NCBI RefSeq assembly: GCF_034043515.1
Contig: NZ_CP138214.1
Span: forward strand, 4,526,001 to 4,590,000
Reading direction: 5' to 3'
DNA length: 64,000 bases
Origin: Pseudomonas sp. MUP55
Lineage (GTDB): Bacteria; Pseudomonadota; Gammaproteobacteria; Pseudomonadales; Pseudomonadaceae
A program made the position numbers and the translations under genes. The stretch's first letter is position 1, and each line of letters begins with the position of its first letter. Of the stretch, positions 8,576 to 16,973 are shown piece after piece. The notes beneath the pieces were generated by a model, which saw nothing but the letters and a program-made list of their open reading frames with translations, searched no databases and had not been told where the DNA came from.

Positions 8576-8599
8576 GATGTGGGAGCCAGCTCCCACATC
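8576..8599. terminator. Perfect hairpin between convergent pitA and pxpC
   Basis: GATGTGGGAGC and GCTCCCACATC pair over 11 bases with a two-base loop. It lacks a T-run, so it may be a REP half-element that ends transcripts from either side. Confidence 0.5.
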
Positions 8600-8613
8600 G
8601 GTTTTGCCATGTG

Positions 8614-9588
8614 TCAGCCGCCAAAAAGTGCCGCCATCGCCTTGAGCCGCTTCTTGTATACCCGTCGCGCCTCCAGCGCCTGCTCCAGGGTGACCGCGAC
8701 AAACCCCGCCCGCTGGTTCGGCTGCATCTGCCCGATCAGGTCCAGGTCGGCGCTGATCACGGTGCCGATCATGGCATAGCCGCCGCCCGACACCGCATCG
8801 CGGTGCAACACAATCGGCTCCAGCCCGGCCGGCACCTGGATCGAGCCGATGGGGTAGCAACTGTCGACGATGTTCGAAGGGTCGGAACCTGCGCCAAACG
8901 GCTGTTCCCGTGCCTGGAAACTCAAGGCGCTGCCACCCTTGAAGCGATAGCCGATGCGGTCTGCCTCCGAGCCCACAGTCCAGGGCTCAGCGAAAAAACT
9001 GCTTTTTGCCGCTGCCGTCAGCCGCTCGTAATACAGCCCCGGCACCACGCGCAAGGTCACATCGCCGCCGACCGATTGGCGCAAGGCCATCGGCAGGCTG
9101 TTGCCCGCCCGGCCCTTGCCGCTGGCCTCGCCGACCGGCAGTTCATCGCCTTCCACCAGGCGCCGCCCATGAAACCCGCCCAGCGCGCCGAGGGTGTAAG
9201 TGGAGCGGCTGCCAAGCACCAGCGGCACATCGATGCCACCGGCCACCGCCAGGTAAGTGCGTGCGCCGGCCTTCGGGAATTCGAACCGCAGCACTTGCCC
9301 GGCGCGCACCTGGAATGCGGTGTCCTGATGCACCACTTCGCCATCCAGGCGCGGCGACATCAGCGCGCCGCACAGTGCCACCAGGCCGTCGCGCTGGAAT
9401 TGCAACTGCGGGCCGATCAAGGTGCATTCCAGCCCCGCCGCGCCGATCGGGTTACCCACCAGATGGTTGGCCGCGCTCAAGGCGTACTGGTCCAACGCGC
9501 CCGACGGCGGAATGCCCAGGTGGTAATAGCCTTCACGGCCAAGGTCCTGCACCGAGGTGGCCAGGCCGGGTTTGAGGACCTTGATCAT
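8614..9588 (-). CDS. pxpC: 5-oxoprolinase subunit C (biotin-dependent carboxyltransferase family)
   Basis: A subunit of the PxpABC 5-oxoprolinase, which uses ATP to open 5-oxo-L-proline to glutamate. The 324-residue sequence has the allophanate hydrolase subunit 2 pattern: LKPGLATSVQDLGREG at the N-terminus, GIPPSGALDQYALSAANHLVGN next, and later LAVAGGIDVP and the terminal QMQPNQRAGFVAVTLEQA. It is the last gene of the operon, and its start overlaps the pxpB stop (ATGA). Confidence 0.92.
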   Translation of the reverse strand: MIKVLKPGLATSVQDLGREGYYHLGIPPSGALDQYALSAANHLVGNPIGAAGLECTLIGPQLQFQRDGLVALCGALMSPRLDGEVVHQDTAFQVRAGQVLRFEFPKAGARTYLAVAGGIDVPLVLGSRSTYTLGALGGFHGRRLVEGDELPVGEASGKGRAGNSLPMALRQSVGGDVTLRVVPGLYYERLTAAAKSSFFAEPWTVGSEADRIGYRFKGGSALSFQAREQPFGAGSDPSNIVDSCYPIGSIQVPAGLEPIVLHRDAVSGGGYAMIGTVISADLDLIGQMQPNQRAGFVAVTLEQALEARRVYKKRLKAMAALFGG

Positions 9589-10463
9589 GCCAGCGCCTCC
9601 TGCAGGGTTTTCGGATAACCGGTGGGGTCGGCGAGAAATGCATCGAGGGAAAATTCCACCGGGCGGATGCGCAGGTCGAAACGTCCTGCCTCCACCTCGG
9701 CCACCGCCAGGTCATAGGCCTCACGGTCGATGGGCTTGAACTGAACGATATCGCCGGGACGGAAAAACACCATGTGGTCCTTGAGGTAGGCCAGTTGCTG
9801 CGCCGGGTCGTAGATCGGCGCCGGGGTCACGCCGAACATCTGGTACCCACCGGCGCCGCGTACCGAATAGATGCAACCGAAACAGCCGCCGTGGCCAAGG
9901 GTCAGTTTTGGCGTGTCGGTGCGCGGGCGCAGGTATTTGGGTACCTGCAACTGCCGCTCGCGCTCGACCATCTGGAACATGAACGGCAGGCCGGCGACGA
10001 AACCGACCATCGACACAAACCACGGCGCGCCACTGTGGGCCGCGACAAAGGCGTCGACGTCCGCCAGGCCGTTGATCCGCGCGGCGTACTCCAGGTCGGT
10101 GCCGCTCGGGTCCTGGTGCCGGTCGCGAAAACGCATCAGGGTTTCATGGGTCCAGGGGTCGTTGTACAGCACCGGAATCTCGATGATCCGCGTGTGCAGG
10201 GTGCGCTCGGCCACGGCCAGGCTTTCGGCGTCTTGCACCGCATCGAGCAGTACCTGGGGCGCGATGCGGTCCGGGTCGAAACGGATCTGGAACGACGCAT
10301 TGGCCAGGCACACGTCCAGCACACCCTCCAGCGCCAGGCGCTCTACCGCGCGGGTTACGGCCATGCCCTTGAAAAAGGCCTGCAGGGACATGCTCTCGCT
10401 GACCTCGGCAAACAGGTGCTCGTCACCGCCAAAGCTGTAGCGGATCGGGGAAGATTCAGCCAT
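9585..10463 (-). CDS. pxpB: 5-oxoprolinase subunit B (KipI / allophanate hydrolase subunit 1 family)
   Basis: A 292-residue partner of PxpC. Family marks are YSFGGDEHLFAEVSESMS at the N-terminus, HSGAPWFVSMVGFVAGLPFM in the centre and GCFGCIYSVRGAGGYQMFG followed by TPAPIYDPAQQ. The ATG at 10463 (MAESSPIRYSF) is preferred over 10484 because AGAGGAA sits at proper spacing before it. It overlaps pxpC by 4 bp. It is longer than the E. coli PxpB (about 218 residues), with the extra residues in the middle. Confidence 0.9.
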   Translation of the reverse strand: MAESSPIRYSFGGDEHLFAEVSESMSLQAFFKGMAVTRAVERLALEGVLDVCLANASFQIRFDPDRIAPQVLLDAVQDAESLAVAERTLHTRIIEIPVLYNDPWTHETLMRFRDRHQDPSGTDLEYAARINGLADVDAFVAAHSGAPWFVSMVGFVAGLPFMFQMVERERQLQVPKYLRPRTDTPKLTLGHGGCFGCIYSVRGAGGYQMFGVTPAPIYDPAQQLAYLKDHMVFFRPGDIVQFKPIDREAYDLAVAEVEAGRFDLRIRPVEFSLDAFLADPTGYPKTLQEALA

Positions 10464-10539
10464 GTCTGTTCCTCTTGGAATCATTGTAGAAAGGCAGGCA
10501 AAAAATCAGTCAGACCCGGCGTCTGTGCACCGGTGTCAT

Positions 10540-11298
10540 TCAGCGTGGCGTGCGCACAAAGATCCCCGCCTGGTCGAGCGCCTCGCGCGTGGCTTCCACC
10601 AGTTCCAGCGCACCGGGGGTATCGCTGTGCAGGCAGATGGAATCGAATTCCATAAGCAAGTCTTCCCCTTCGACGGTACGCACTCGTCCGGTCTGACAGG
10701 CCCGCAGGACACGTGCCGCGACAGTGGCCGGATCCAGCGCGCGCACCTTGCGGGTAAATACGATGGAGCCGGAGAGATCGTACTCACGGTCAGCGTAAAA
10801 CTCGCGCACCACCGGTTGCCCCAGTTCCCGGGCAACCTGCCAGATCACCGAATTGGGCATGCAGTACAGCAACAATGTGGGCTCGACAATCTGCAGGTTT
10901 TCCACCAGCAGCCGCGCGGCTTCCTCGTCCCGCGCCAGGTGCATGTACAGCGCACCGTGGGGCTTGATGTGTTGCAGCGCTACCCCCTGGGCGCGAGCGA
11001 TTTCGCGCAAGGCGCCGAGCTGGTAGAGGATGTCGTCCACCAGTTCCTGGGCCGACGCGTTGATGTGCCGGCGACCGAAGCCGACCAGGTCACGAAACCC
11101 CGGATGCGCGCCGATGCCAACGCCCAGCTGACGGGCGCGTTCGACGGTGCGCCGCATGGTGCCGGGGTCGCCGGCGTGAAAGCCGGTGGCGATATTGGCC
11201 GAGCTGATGTAGGCCATCAGTTCGCTGTCGACGCCATCACCGACGGTCCAGGGGCCGAAGCCCTCGCCCATGTCCGAGTTGAAATCCACTACCTGCAT
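10540..11298 (-). CDS. pxpA: 5-oxoprolinase subunit A (LamB/YcsF family)
   Basis: The 252-residue first gene of the operon. The start [21 protein letters not shown] is typical of the LamB/YcsF family and carries its conserved Asp residues. Further family motifs are [39 protein letters not shown] and [21 protein letters not shown]. Seventy-six bases separate it from pxpB. A LysR gene is divergent at 11559 and is the likely regulator (inference). Confidence 0.92.
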   Translation of the reverse strand: MQVVDFNSDMGEGFGPWTVGDGVDSELMAYISSANIATGFHAGDPGTMRRTVERARQLGVGIGAHPGFRDLVGFGRRHINASAQELVDDILYQLGALREIARAQGVALQHIKPHGALYMHLARDEEAARLLVENLQIVEPTLLLYCMPNSVIWQVARELGQPVVREFYADREYDLSGSIVFTRKVRALDPATVAARVLRACQTGRVRTVEGEDLLMEFDSICLHSDTPGALELVEATREALDQAGIFVRTPR

Positions 11299-11362
11299 TG
11301 AGGTCGCTCCGCAAAGGTTCGTGGCATCGAAAGTAGGCTGCGGCTTGACCCCTTGGGAAGAT

Positions 11363-11398
11363 CTATTATCAGATAGGTCGCCTTCTGAAAATCAGATA
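11363..11398. promoter_or_regulatory. Candidate operator in pxpA/LysR intergenic region
   Basis: A dyad CTAT-N6-ATAG (11363-11376) overlaps the first of two direct repeats ATCAGATA (11368 and 11391, 23 bases apart). It lies 65-100 bases upstream of pxpA, where a LysR protein would be expected to bind. Assignment is by position only. Confidence 0.35.
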
Positions 11399-11424
11399 CC
11401 CGTATCGTGCCTGAGGCCACACCC

Positions 11425-11537
11425 GATCGTCCCCACACTCTGCGTGGGAATGCATCCCGCGATGCTTAGCGTCGCTTCGTCAGAGCAGGCGCGGAGCGTC
11501 CCAAAGCGGCATTCCCACGCGGAGCGTGGGAACGATC
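11425..11537. repeat. Long REP-like element, CCCACGC type, copy 3
   Basis: Outer arms GATCGTCCCCACACTC and GAGCGTGGGAACGATC with the shared inner GGCGCGGAGCGTCC. It sits between the divergent pxpA and LysR genes and ends 22 bases before the LysR start, within its leader. Confidence 0.75.
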
Positions 11538-11558
11538 AACTTCACTGTGGAGAACTGC

Positions 11559-12476
11559 ATGTCCCTCACCCTGCGCCAGGTTCGCTACTTTGTCGCCACC
11601 GCCGAGATCGGCCAGATCTCACAGGCGGCGATTCACCTGAACATCTCGCAATCGGCGGTGACCACCGCGATCAAGGAACTCGAAGCCATGCTCGGCGCGC
11701 AGTTGTTCGTGCGCTCGGCCCAAGGCATGAGCCTGACCGACGCCGGGCGGCACTTTCTCAACCGTGCCTACGTGATCGTGCGCAGCGTCGACGACGCGCT
11801 GAACAGCCCACTGCCGGACTACCGCGCCAGCGGCGTGCTGCGCGTGGCGGCCAGCTACACGGTGCTGGGATATTTCCTGCCGCACCATCAGCAGCGCATG
11901 GAACACTGGCACCCGGACGTGACCATCGAAGTGTTCGAACAGGAACGCCAGGCCATCGAGCATGGCTTGCTCAACGGCCAGTTCGACATGGCCGTGGTGC
12001 TGACCGCCAACCTGACGCACCCGGATATCGTCTCCGAAACCCTGTTCAACTCCGAACGCCGCCTGTGGCTGCCCAGCCACCACCCCCTGTGCAATCAGCC
12101 GGTGGTGAGCCTCGCCGATGTGGCGCGCGAACCATACATTTTTCTCACCGTCGACGAGGCCGAACAAAGCGCCATGCGCTACTGGGAACAAGCCGGACAG
12201 ACACCCACCGTGCGCCTGCGCACCAGCTCGGTGGAAGCGGTGCGCAGCATGGTGGCCAATGGCAGCGGCGTGGCGATTCTTTCCGACTTGGTGTACCGCC
12301 CCTGGTCGCTGGAAGGCAAGCGCATCGAAACCGTGAGCGTGACCGACAAGGTCACCCCCATGAGCGTCGGCCTGGCCTGGCACCGCGAACGGACGTTCAC
12401 CCCGGCGATGCAGGCCTTCCGTGATTATTTCCACGATGCGTTCCTCGCACCGCAACAACTGTCGGCCCGCCGTTAA
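11559..12476 (+). CDS. LysR-family transcriptional regulator, likely regulator of pxpABC
   Basis: A 305-residue protein. The winged helix-turn-helix at residues 4-60 includes LRQVRYFVATAEIGQISQAA, the recognition segment NISQSAVTTAIKELE and GAQLFVRSAQGMSLTDAG. The effector domain contains TLGY-like and GVAILSDLVYRPW segments. The start at 11559 has GGAG at good spacing. The upstream in-frame ATG at 11526 lies inside the repeat element and is unlikely. It is divergent from pxpA. Its stop overlaps the next, convergent LysR gene by 4 bp. Confidence 0.88.
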   Translation: MSLTLRQVRYFVATAEIGQISQAAIHLNISQSAVTTAIKELEAMLGAQLFVRSAQGMSLTDAGRHFLNRAYVIVRSVDDALNSPLPDYRASGVLRVAASYTVLGYFLPHHQQRMEHWHPDVTIEVFEQERQAIEHGLLNGQFDMAVVLTANLTHPDIVSETLFNSERRLWLPSHHPLCNQPVVSLADVAREPYIFLTVDEAEQSAMRYWEQAGQTPTVRLRTSSVEAVRSMVANGSGVAILSDLVYRPWSLEGKRIETVSVTDKVTPMSVGLAWHRERTFTPAMQAFRDYFHDAFLAPQQLSARR

Positions 12477-13369
12477 AGCTGAGCCTGCAAGGTCAGCGCG
12501 AGCCAGTCCATGAACACCCGCACCCGCAGTGGCAAATGCCGTTGCCCGGCGTACAGCAACGACACATCCAGCGCTGGCGCCGGGTACTCGGGCAGCACCG
12601 CCAGCAGTTCGCCACTGGCCAGTTGCTCACGAATCCCCAGGGCCGGCATCTGCGCCAGGCCGAACCCACCGAGGCACGCAGCCTTGTAGGCGTCGGTGCT
12701 GTTGACCGTGACCCGCCCGGCCATCGGCACGCGGTGCACCTTGTTGCCCTGTTGGTACTCGAACCCCGGCGAGCGTGCGCCCAGCGGCCGCACGTAATGC
12801 ACCAGCCGATGCTCGGCCAGGTCCGCCAGGATGTGCGGCACGCCATGCCGCTGCACGTACCCGGGGCTCACGCAGTTGAGCATCGGCATGCTGCACAGCA
12901 GGCGCGCCACCACCGATTGGTCCGGCTGGGCACCGACGCGCAACACACAATCAAAGCCTTCGGCCAGCAGGTCGACCTGGCGGTCGGTGCTGCTGATTTC
13001 CAGTTCGATCAGCGGGTGCAGGTCCATGAACTGCGGCAAGCGCGGCAGGATCAATTCGCGTGCCATCACGTTAGGCATGTCTACGCGAATCCGCCCGGCC
13101 AGTTGCGCCTCATCCTGGCGAAACAGCCCTTCCAGTTCCTCCATATGCGCCAGCAGGTCCTTGCTCCGCTCGTACAGCACCCGCCCGTCCTGCGTCGCCT
13201 GGACCTTGCGCGTGGTGCGCTGCAACAGGCGCGTGCCGAGCAATTCTTCCAGCGCCTGCACATGCTCGGAGACGGTGGAGCGCGGCAGGCCGAGGCGCTC
13301 GCCCGCCTGGGTGAAACTCGACAGTTCGGTGACGCGCACGAAGGTGCGCAGCAGCTCAAGTTTGTTCAT
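12473..13369 (-). CDS. LysR-family transcriptional regulator (CrgA-like)
   Basis: A 298-residue regulator. The N-terminal domain reads LELLRTFVRVTELSSFTQAG, then LPRSTVSEHVQALEELLGTRLLQRTTRKV, the style of the CrgA/AaeR-like LysR subgroup that often controls oxidoreductases. It is divergent from the SDR gene at 13482 with a 112-bp gap, so that gene is the likely target (inference). The effector is not predictable. Confidence 0.87.
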   Translation of the reverse strand: MNKLELLRTFVRVTELSSFTQAGERLGLPRSTVSEHVQALEELLGTRLLQRTTRKVQATQDGRVLYERSKDLLAHMEELEGLFRQDEAQLAGRIRVDMPNVMARELILPRLPQFMDLHPLIELEISSTDRQVDLLAEGFDCVLRVGAQPDQSVVARLLCSMPMLNCVSPGYVQRHGVPHILADLAEHRLVHYVRPLGARSPGFEYQQGNKVHRVPMAGRVTVNSTDAYKAACLGGFGLAQMPALGIREQLASGELLAVLPEYPAPALDVSLLYAGQRHLPLRVRVFMDWLALTLQAQL

Positions 13370-13481
13370 GGGATTGTTCGCCTTATCCGGCCGGTGATTC
13401 CGGTATCGCTCTGTTTATCACGTTATGAGCGGACAAATACACTCCGTCCCACATTCACTCACCTGCTCCGAGGACTCCACC

Positions 13482-14240
13482 ATGACCCGTAAAATCGCAC
13501 TGATCACCGGCGCCAGCCGCGGCCTGGGTAAAAGCGCGGCGCTGCACCTGGCCGCCCAGGGCGTCGACATCATCGGCACCTACCACAGCAAGGCCGATGA
13601 GGCTCAGGCCTTAGTGGGGCAAATCGAACAACTGGGCGGCCGCGCCGCCATGTTGCAACTGGATGTAGGCCAGAGCGCGACATTCGGGGGTTTCGTCAGT
13701 GAAGTTACCGACGCGCTCAAGAATGTTTTCGCACAGGATCACTTTGATTTTCTGATCAACAACGCCGGTATCGGCCTGCATGCAAGCTTTGCAGAAACCA
13801 CCGAAGCCCAGTTCGACCAACTGGTGGCGATCCAATTCAAGGGGCCGTTTTTTCTCACACAGAAGCTGTTGCCGTTGATTCGCGACGGCGGCCGTATTCT
13901 CAACGTGTCGAGCGGGCTGGCGCGCTTCAGCCTGCCGGGCTACGCAGCCTACGCAGCGATGAAGGGCGCGATGGAAGTGCTGACCCGCTACCAGGCCAAG
14001 GAACTGGGCGCGCGTGGCATCAGCGTCAATATCCTCGCCCCTGGCGCGATTGAAACCGACTTCGGCGGTGGTGCGGTACGCGACAACGCCAACCTCAATG
14101 CCATGGTCGCCAACAACACCGCCCTGGGCCGCGCCGGGTTGCCTGACGATATTGGTGGGGCCATTGCGCTGCTGCTGGCCGATGGCAGCCACTGGATCAC
14201 CGGTCAGCGGATCGAGGCGTCAGGCGGGATGTTTTTGTAA
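13482..14240 (+). CDS. Short-chain dehydrogenase/reductase
   Basis: A 252-residue classical SDR. The Rossmann motif TGASRGLGK is at the N-terminus, NNAGIG at about 91-96, the catalytic Ser in LNVSSGLARF, and YAAYAAMKGAMEVL carries the Tyr-X3-Lys pair. The SVNILAPGAIETDF segment and the terminal GQRIEASGGMFL complete the family pattern. The NADP preference (a basic residue after the glycine motif) and the substrate are unclear. The start at 13482 has CGAGGA upstream. Its last 44 bases overlap the convergent PACE gene. Confidence 0.88.
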   Translation: MTRKIALITGASRGLGKSAALHLAAQGVDIIGTYHSKADEAQALVGQIEQLGGRAAMLQLDVGQSATFGGFVSEVTDALKNVFAQDHFDFLINNAGIGLHASFAETTEAQFDQLVAIQFKGPFFLTQKLLPLIRDGGRILNVSSGLARFSLPGYAAYAAMKGAMEVLTRYQAKELGARGISVNILAPGAIETDFGGGAVRDNANLNAMVANNTALGRAGLPDDIGGAIALLLADGSHWITGQRIEASGGMFL

Positions 14241-14652
14241 GGATTTTCTCCCGCACCACGTCGTACCCCCAGTGGTACACGTAGGTGTAGGGCAGGAAGA
14301 ACAGCAGCACGCCGATGTCGAGGATGAATGCGTCGAGCAGGCTGATCTTCAGCCATGCAGCAATCAACGGCACGGCGACAAGAATCAGCCCGCCTTCGAA
14401 CATCAACGCGTGCAGCACCCGTGTCGATGCGCCACCGGACAGTTGCAGGCGTACTTTGAGGCGGTCGAACAGGCTGTTGAAAATGACGTTCCAAGTCAGC
14501 GCCAGAATGCTGATACCCAGGGTTACCGCGCCCATTTCCAGGGCTGGCCGGCCGGTGATCCACATCAGCAGCGGGGTGCAGATCAGCAACGCCAGGCCTT
14601 CGAAACCCAGGGCTTGCAGAACACGTTCAGTAATCGACTTGGTGGGGTGCAT
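14197..14652 (-). CDS. PACE-family multidrug/chlorhexidine efflux transporter
   Basis: A 151-residue inner-membrane protein with four helices in two tandem pairs, each opened by a related motif: RVLQALGFEGLALL and RVLHALMFEGGLIL. This pairing is the signature of the proteobacterial antimicrobial compound efflux (PACE) family, whose founder AceI exports chlorhexidine. The conserved Glu of helix 1 is present in GFEGL. It is divergent from a LysR gene, the same arrangement as AceI and its regulator AceR. Its 3' end overlaps the SDR gene by 44 bp. Confidence 0.87.
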   Translation of the reverse strand: MHPTKSITERVLQALGFEGLALLICTPLLMWITGRPALEMGAVTLGISILALTWNVIFNSLFDRLKVRLQLSGGASTRVLHALMFEGGLILVAVPLIAAWLKISLLDAFILDIGVLLFFLPYTYVYHWGYDVVREKILTKTSRLTPRSADR

Positions 14653-14740
14653 GACCCGGCTCCTTGAATGACGACAGTTGCCATCATTACCCCTTGAGCC
14701 GATACTTCATAACCAATAACCATCGATTAAAGCGATACTT

Positions 14741-15595
14741 ATGGCCTCCCATGAAGTGCTGCAGGCGTTTGTCCAGGCGGCCACCCAAGGCTCGTTTTCC
14801 GCAGCGGCGCGCAAGCTGGGCAAGAGCCAGTCCACCGTCAGCGCGGCGGTGGCGAGCCTGGAGATCGACCTGGACGTGGTGCTGTTCGACCGCAGCAGCC
14901 GCAAACCGACGCTGACCCCGGCCGGCCAGGTGTTGTTGCAGCGTGCCGAGCAGGTGCTGGAGGCCAGCAGCCGACTGGAGCTGGCGGCGAGCCAATTGGC
15001 CCAGGGGCTGGAGCCCAGGTTGAGTATCGCCATGTCCGATACCTACCAGTCCGACCGCTTCGAGATCGCCCTCAGCACCTTTGAACAACGCTACCCGGAC
15101 CTTGAGTTGGAATGCCTGATCGCCGAATGCGAAGACCTGATCGCCTTGGTGCAAAGTGGCCGGGCGCATATTGCGTTCATCGAGCAGCAGGAGGTTTACC
15201 CGCCGGACCTGACGTTTTCCAGCGTTGAAGAACGTACGGAGATCGCCCTGTTCGTCTCGCCCAAACACCCGTTGGCGGGCCTGGCCAAGGTGCACCCGCA
15301 CACGCTGCAGTTGCACCGGGAGTTGCGCTTGGCGAGCATCATCAACCCCAATGAAACCCGCAGCACCCAGCGCGTCTGGTCGGCACCGAGCTATTTGATG
15401 TTGATGGAAATGGCGCAACTGGGCTTCGGCTGGGCACCGATTCCGCGCTGGCTGGTGGAGCGTTTTGGCGGCGGGCAATTGGTCGAACTCAAGGTTCGCA
15501 GTTGGCCTCGCTCGGTGGCGGTGGATGCGCTGTGGTCGCGGCAAAGCCCGCCTGGGCCGGCGGGCAGTTGGTTACTGGGCAAGATGCTTGAGTGA
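14741..15595 (+). CDS. LysR-family regulator divergent from PACE efflux gene
   Basis: A 284-residue protein. The helix-turn-helix region runs HEVLQAFVQAATQGSFSAAA, then KSQSTVSAAVASLEIDLDVVLFDRSSRKP. The effector domain follows from about residue 90 (PRLSIAMSDTYQSDRFEIA). There are 88 bp between it and the divergent PACE gene, so by analogy with AceR it probably controls that exporter (inference). The ATG is at 14741. Confidence 0.87.
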   Translation: MASHEVLQAFVQAATQGSFSAAARKLGKSQSTVSAAVASLEIDLDVVLFDRSSRKPTLTPAGQVLLQRAEQVLEASSRLELAASQLAQGLEPRLSIAMSDTYQSDRFEIALSTFEQRYPDLELECLIAECEDLIALVQSGRAHIAFIEQQEVYPPDLTFSSVEERTEIALFVSPKHPLAGLAKVHPHTLQLHRELRLASIINPNETRSTQRVWSAPSYLMLMEMAQLGFGWAPIPRWLVERFGGGQLVELKVRSWPRSVAVDALWSRQSPPGPAGSWLLGKMLE

Positions 15596-15596
15596 G

Positions 15597-15722
15597 TCAT
15601 TGCTCATTGGATTTGAGCTGCGCCAAGCGTTTTTCCAGAAAGCGCTGCTCAGGGGTTTGCCGGGTCAAGGCCAGTGCCCGCTCGTAGGCCGTGCGCGCCT
15701 CAGGCAACTCGACAGCCCGTAC
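15597..15722 (-). pseudogene. Remnant of an ECF sigma factor C-terminus (SigJ/ECF42-like)
   Basis: About 40 codons on the minus strand, ending ...AYERALALTRQTPEQRFLEKRL, resemble the last helices of the long ECF sigma factors with a TPR-like tail (DUF6596 type), as I recall that family. The rest of the gene is absent. The frame continues upstream only as antisense to the acetyltransferase gene, with no start or sigma domains. It lies between the LysR stop and the GNAT start, so it looks like a decayed tail left by a deletion. Confidence 0.45.
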
Positions 15723-15782
15723 AAAAATAATTTGGCCTTTAACAAAAACGCTAGAATCCGTTCCTCTTTGCAGATTTCGGAT

Positions 15783-16289
15783 ATGCAGCACATGGAAACC
15801 CGCCTCGTTCCCTATGAGACGCTGAACGCGTTGCAAAAACAGCAGCTCGACGGCCTGGAAGTCCATCCGCAACAATTGGCTTATTCCGGCGATATCTACT
15901 GCGCGCTGAACAGCCTGCTGGTCAATCCCAATCCTGACGCTATCAAAGGCTTTACCCTGCTCGCCGACGAGATTCCCGTGGCGTTCCTGCTGCTCAAACG
16001 CCCACCTTGCCTGCCCCATTGGGCCCACGAGGACAGCGCCACATTGCATGCATTGCAGGTGGATCGGCGCCAGCAGGGGCGAGGCTTCGGCAAGGCCTGT
16101 TTGCAGGCGCTACCGGCGGTAGCGCTGCAAGCATGGCCGCAGATCAAGGCACTGGAGTTGTCGGTGGACGCCGACAATGCAGCTGCAATGAGCGTGTATT
16201 CAGCGGCCGGCTGGGTGGACAGCGGCGAGGCGTACAAAGGGCGGATCGGGTATGAGCGCAGATTGAGTCTGTCGCTCATACGCCACTGA
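15783..16289 (+). CDS. GNAT-family N-acetyltransferase
   Basis: A 168-residue single-domain acetyltransferase. The acetyl-CoA loop QVDRRQQGRGFGKACL (R/Q-x-x-G-x-G/F) follows the strand LHALQVD. The C-terminal part LSVDADNAAAMSVYSAAGWVDSG fits motif B of GNAT folds. The substrate is unknown. ATG 15783 and ATG 15792 are both possible starts, and neither has a clear ribosome site. The sigma-factor remnant lies just upstream. Confidence 0.82.
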   Translation: MQHMETRLVPYETLNALQKQQLDGLEVHPQQLAYSGDIYCALNSLLVNPNPDAIKGFTLLADEIPVAFLLLKRPPCLPHWAHEDSATLHALQVDRRQQGRGFGKACLQALPAVALQAWPQIKALELSVDADNAAAMSVYSAAGWVDSGEAYKGRIGYERRLSLSLIRH

Positions 16290-16297
16290 CGTCGGGG

Positions 16298-16780
16298 TCA
16301 GCCCTTCTCTCCAACCGGTAGCCAGATTTCCACCGTCCCGGTGCCCTTCCTTCCATCAAAATCCGCGCTATAGCGCTCGAAATCAGCCCCCACCACTTTG
16401 TAGCCCGAGTTCGGCAGCCATTCGAACATGATGCGCTCGTAGGTTTGCGCAAGGGCTTGCACCGACCCGTGATGGGGGAATACGGCATAGTTGAGTGGCG
16501 GAATTTCAATGAATTGGAAATTGCTCGGCACGTCGCTGCGGGTCGGGACTTCAACCCCGGCCAGGTAGTCGAATTCGCCGTGGTGGACGTTGTGGCACAC
16601 GCCGTAGGTCACGCCGCCGACGCGCTTTTTGATGTCCTTGATACAGCTGTCGAACAACTCCCACAGCTTTGGAATATCGCCCACCGTGGCCTTCGAATAG
16701 CGCCCTTGGACGCCTGCGATCACCAAGGCCTTGCCGGCTTCCATGCGTGGCTCCAGCGGTTGTCTTGTCTGCTGATCCAT
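16298..16780 (-). CDS. GyrI-like / AraC effector-binding-domain protein
   Basis: A 160-residue stand-alone effector-binding domain of the GyrI/AraC_E_bind fold, found as the ligand part of regulators and as free small-molecule binders. Supporting segments are VIAGVQGRYSK, GVCHNVHHGEFDYLAGVEV, NYAVFPHHGSVQALAQTYERI and a final VEIWLPV. The start at 16780 has AAGGAGA eight bases upstream. No DNA-binding domain is present. Confidence 0.78.
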   Translation of the reverse strand: MDQQTRQPLEPRMEAGKALVIAGVQGRYSKATVGDIPKLWELFDSCIKDIKKRVGGVTYGVCHNVHHGEFDYLAGVEVPTRSDVPSNFQFIEIPPLNYAVFPHHGSVQALAQTYERIMFEWLPNSGYKVVGADFERYSADFDGRKGTGTVEIWLPVGEKG

Positions 16781-16973
16781 ACGAACAGTCTCCTTCTTAT
16801 GAGGGCACAAACCCGCATCGAGTATAGGGGCATATTCGCACCGCACTCCATGTAGAAATTTTTCCTACGCATCTGGACAACTTGCCATCATCGACCGTAT
16901 TGTCTGCCGCAGGCCACCGCAGTGGCCGACGTCGCTCGGACGGTTCCGGGCGCTTACGTACCTCGAGGCAACA

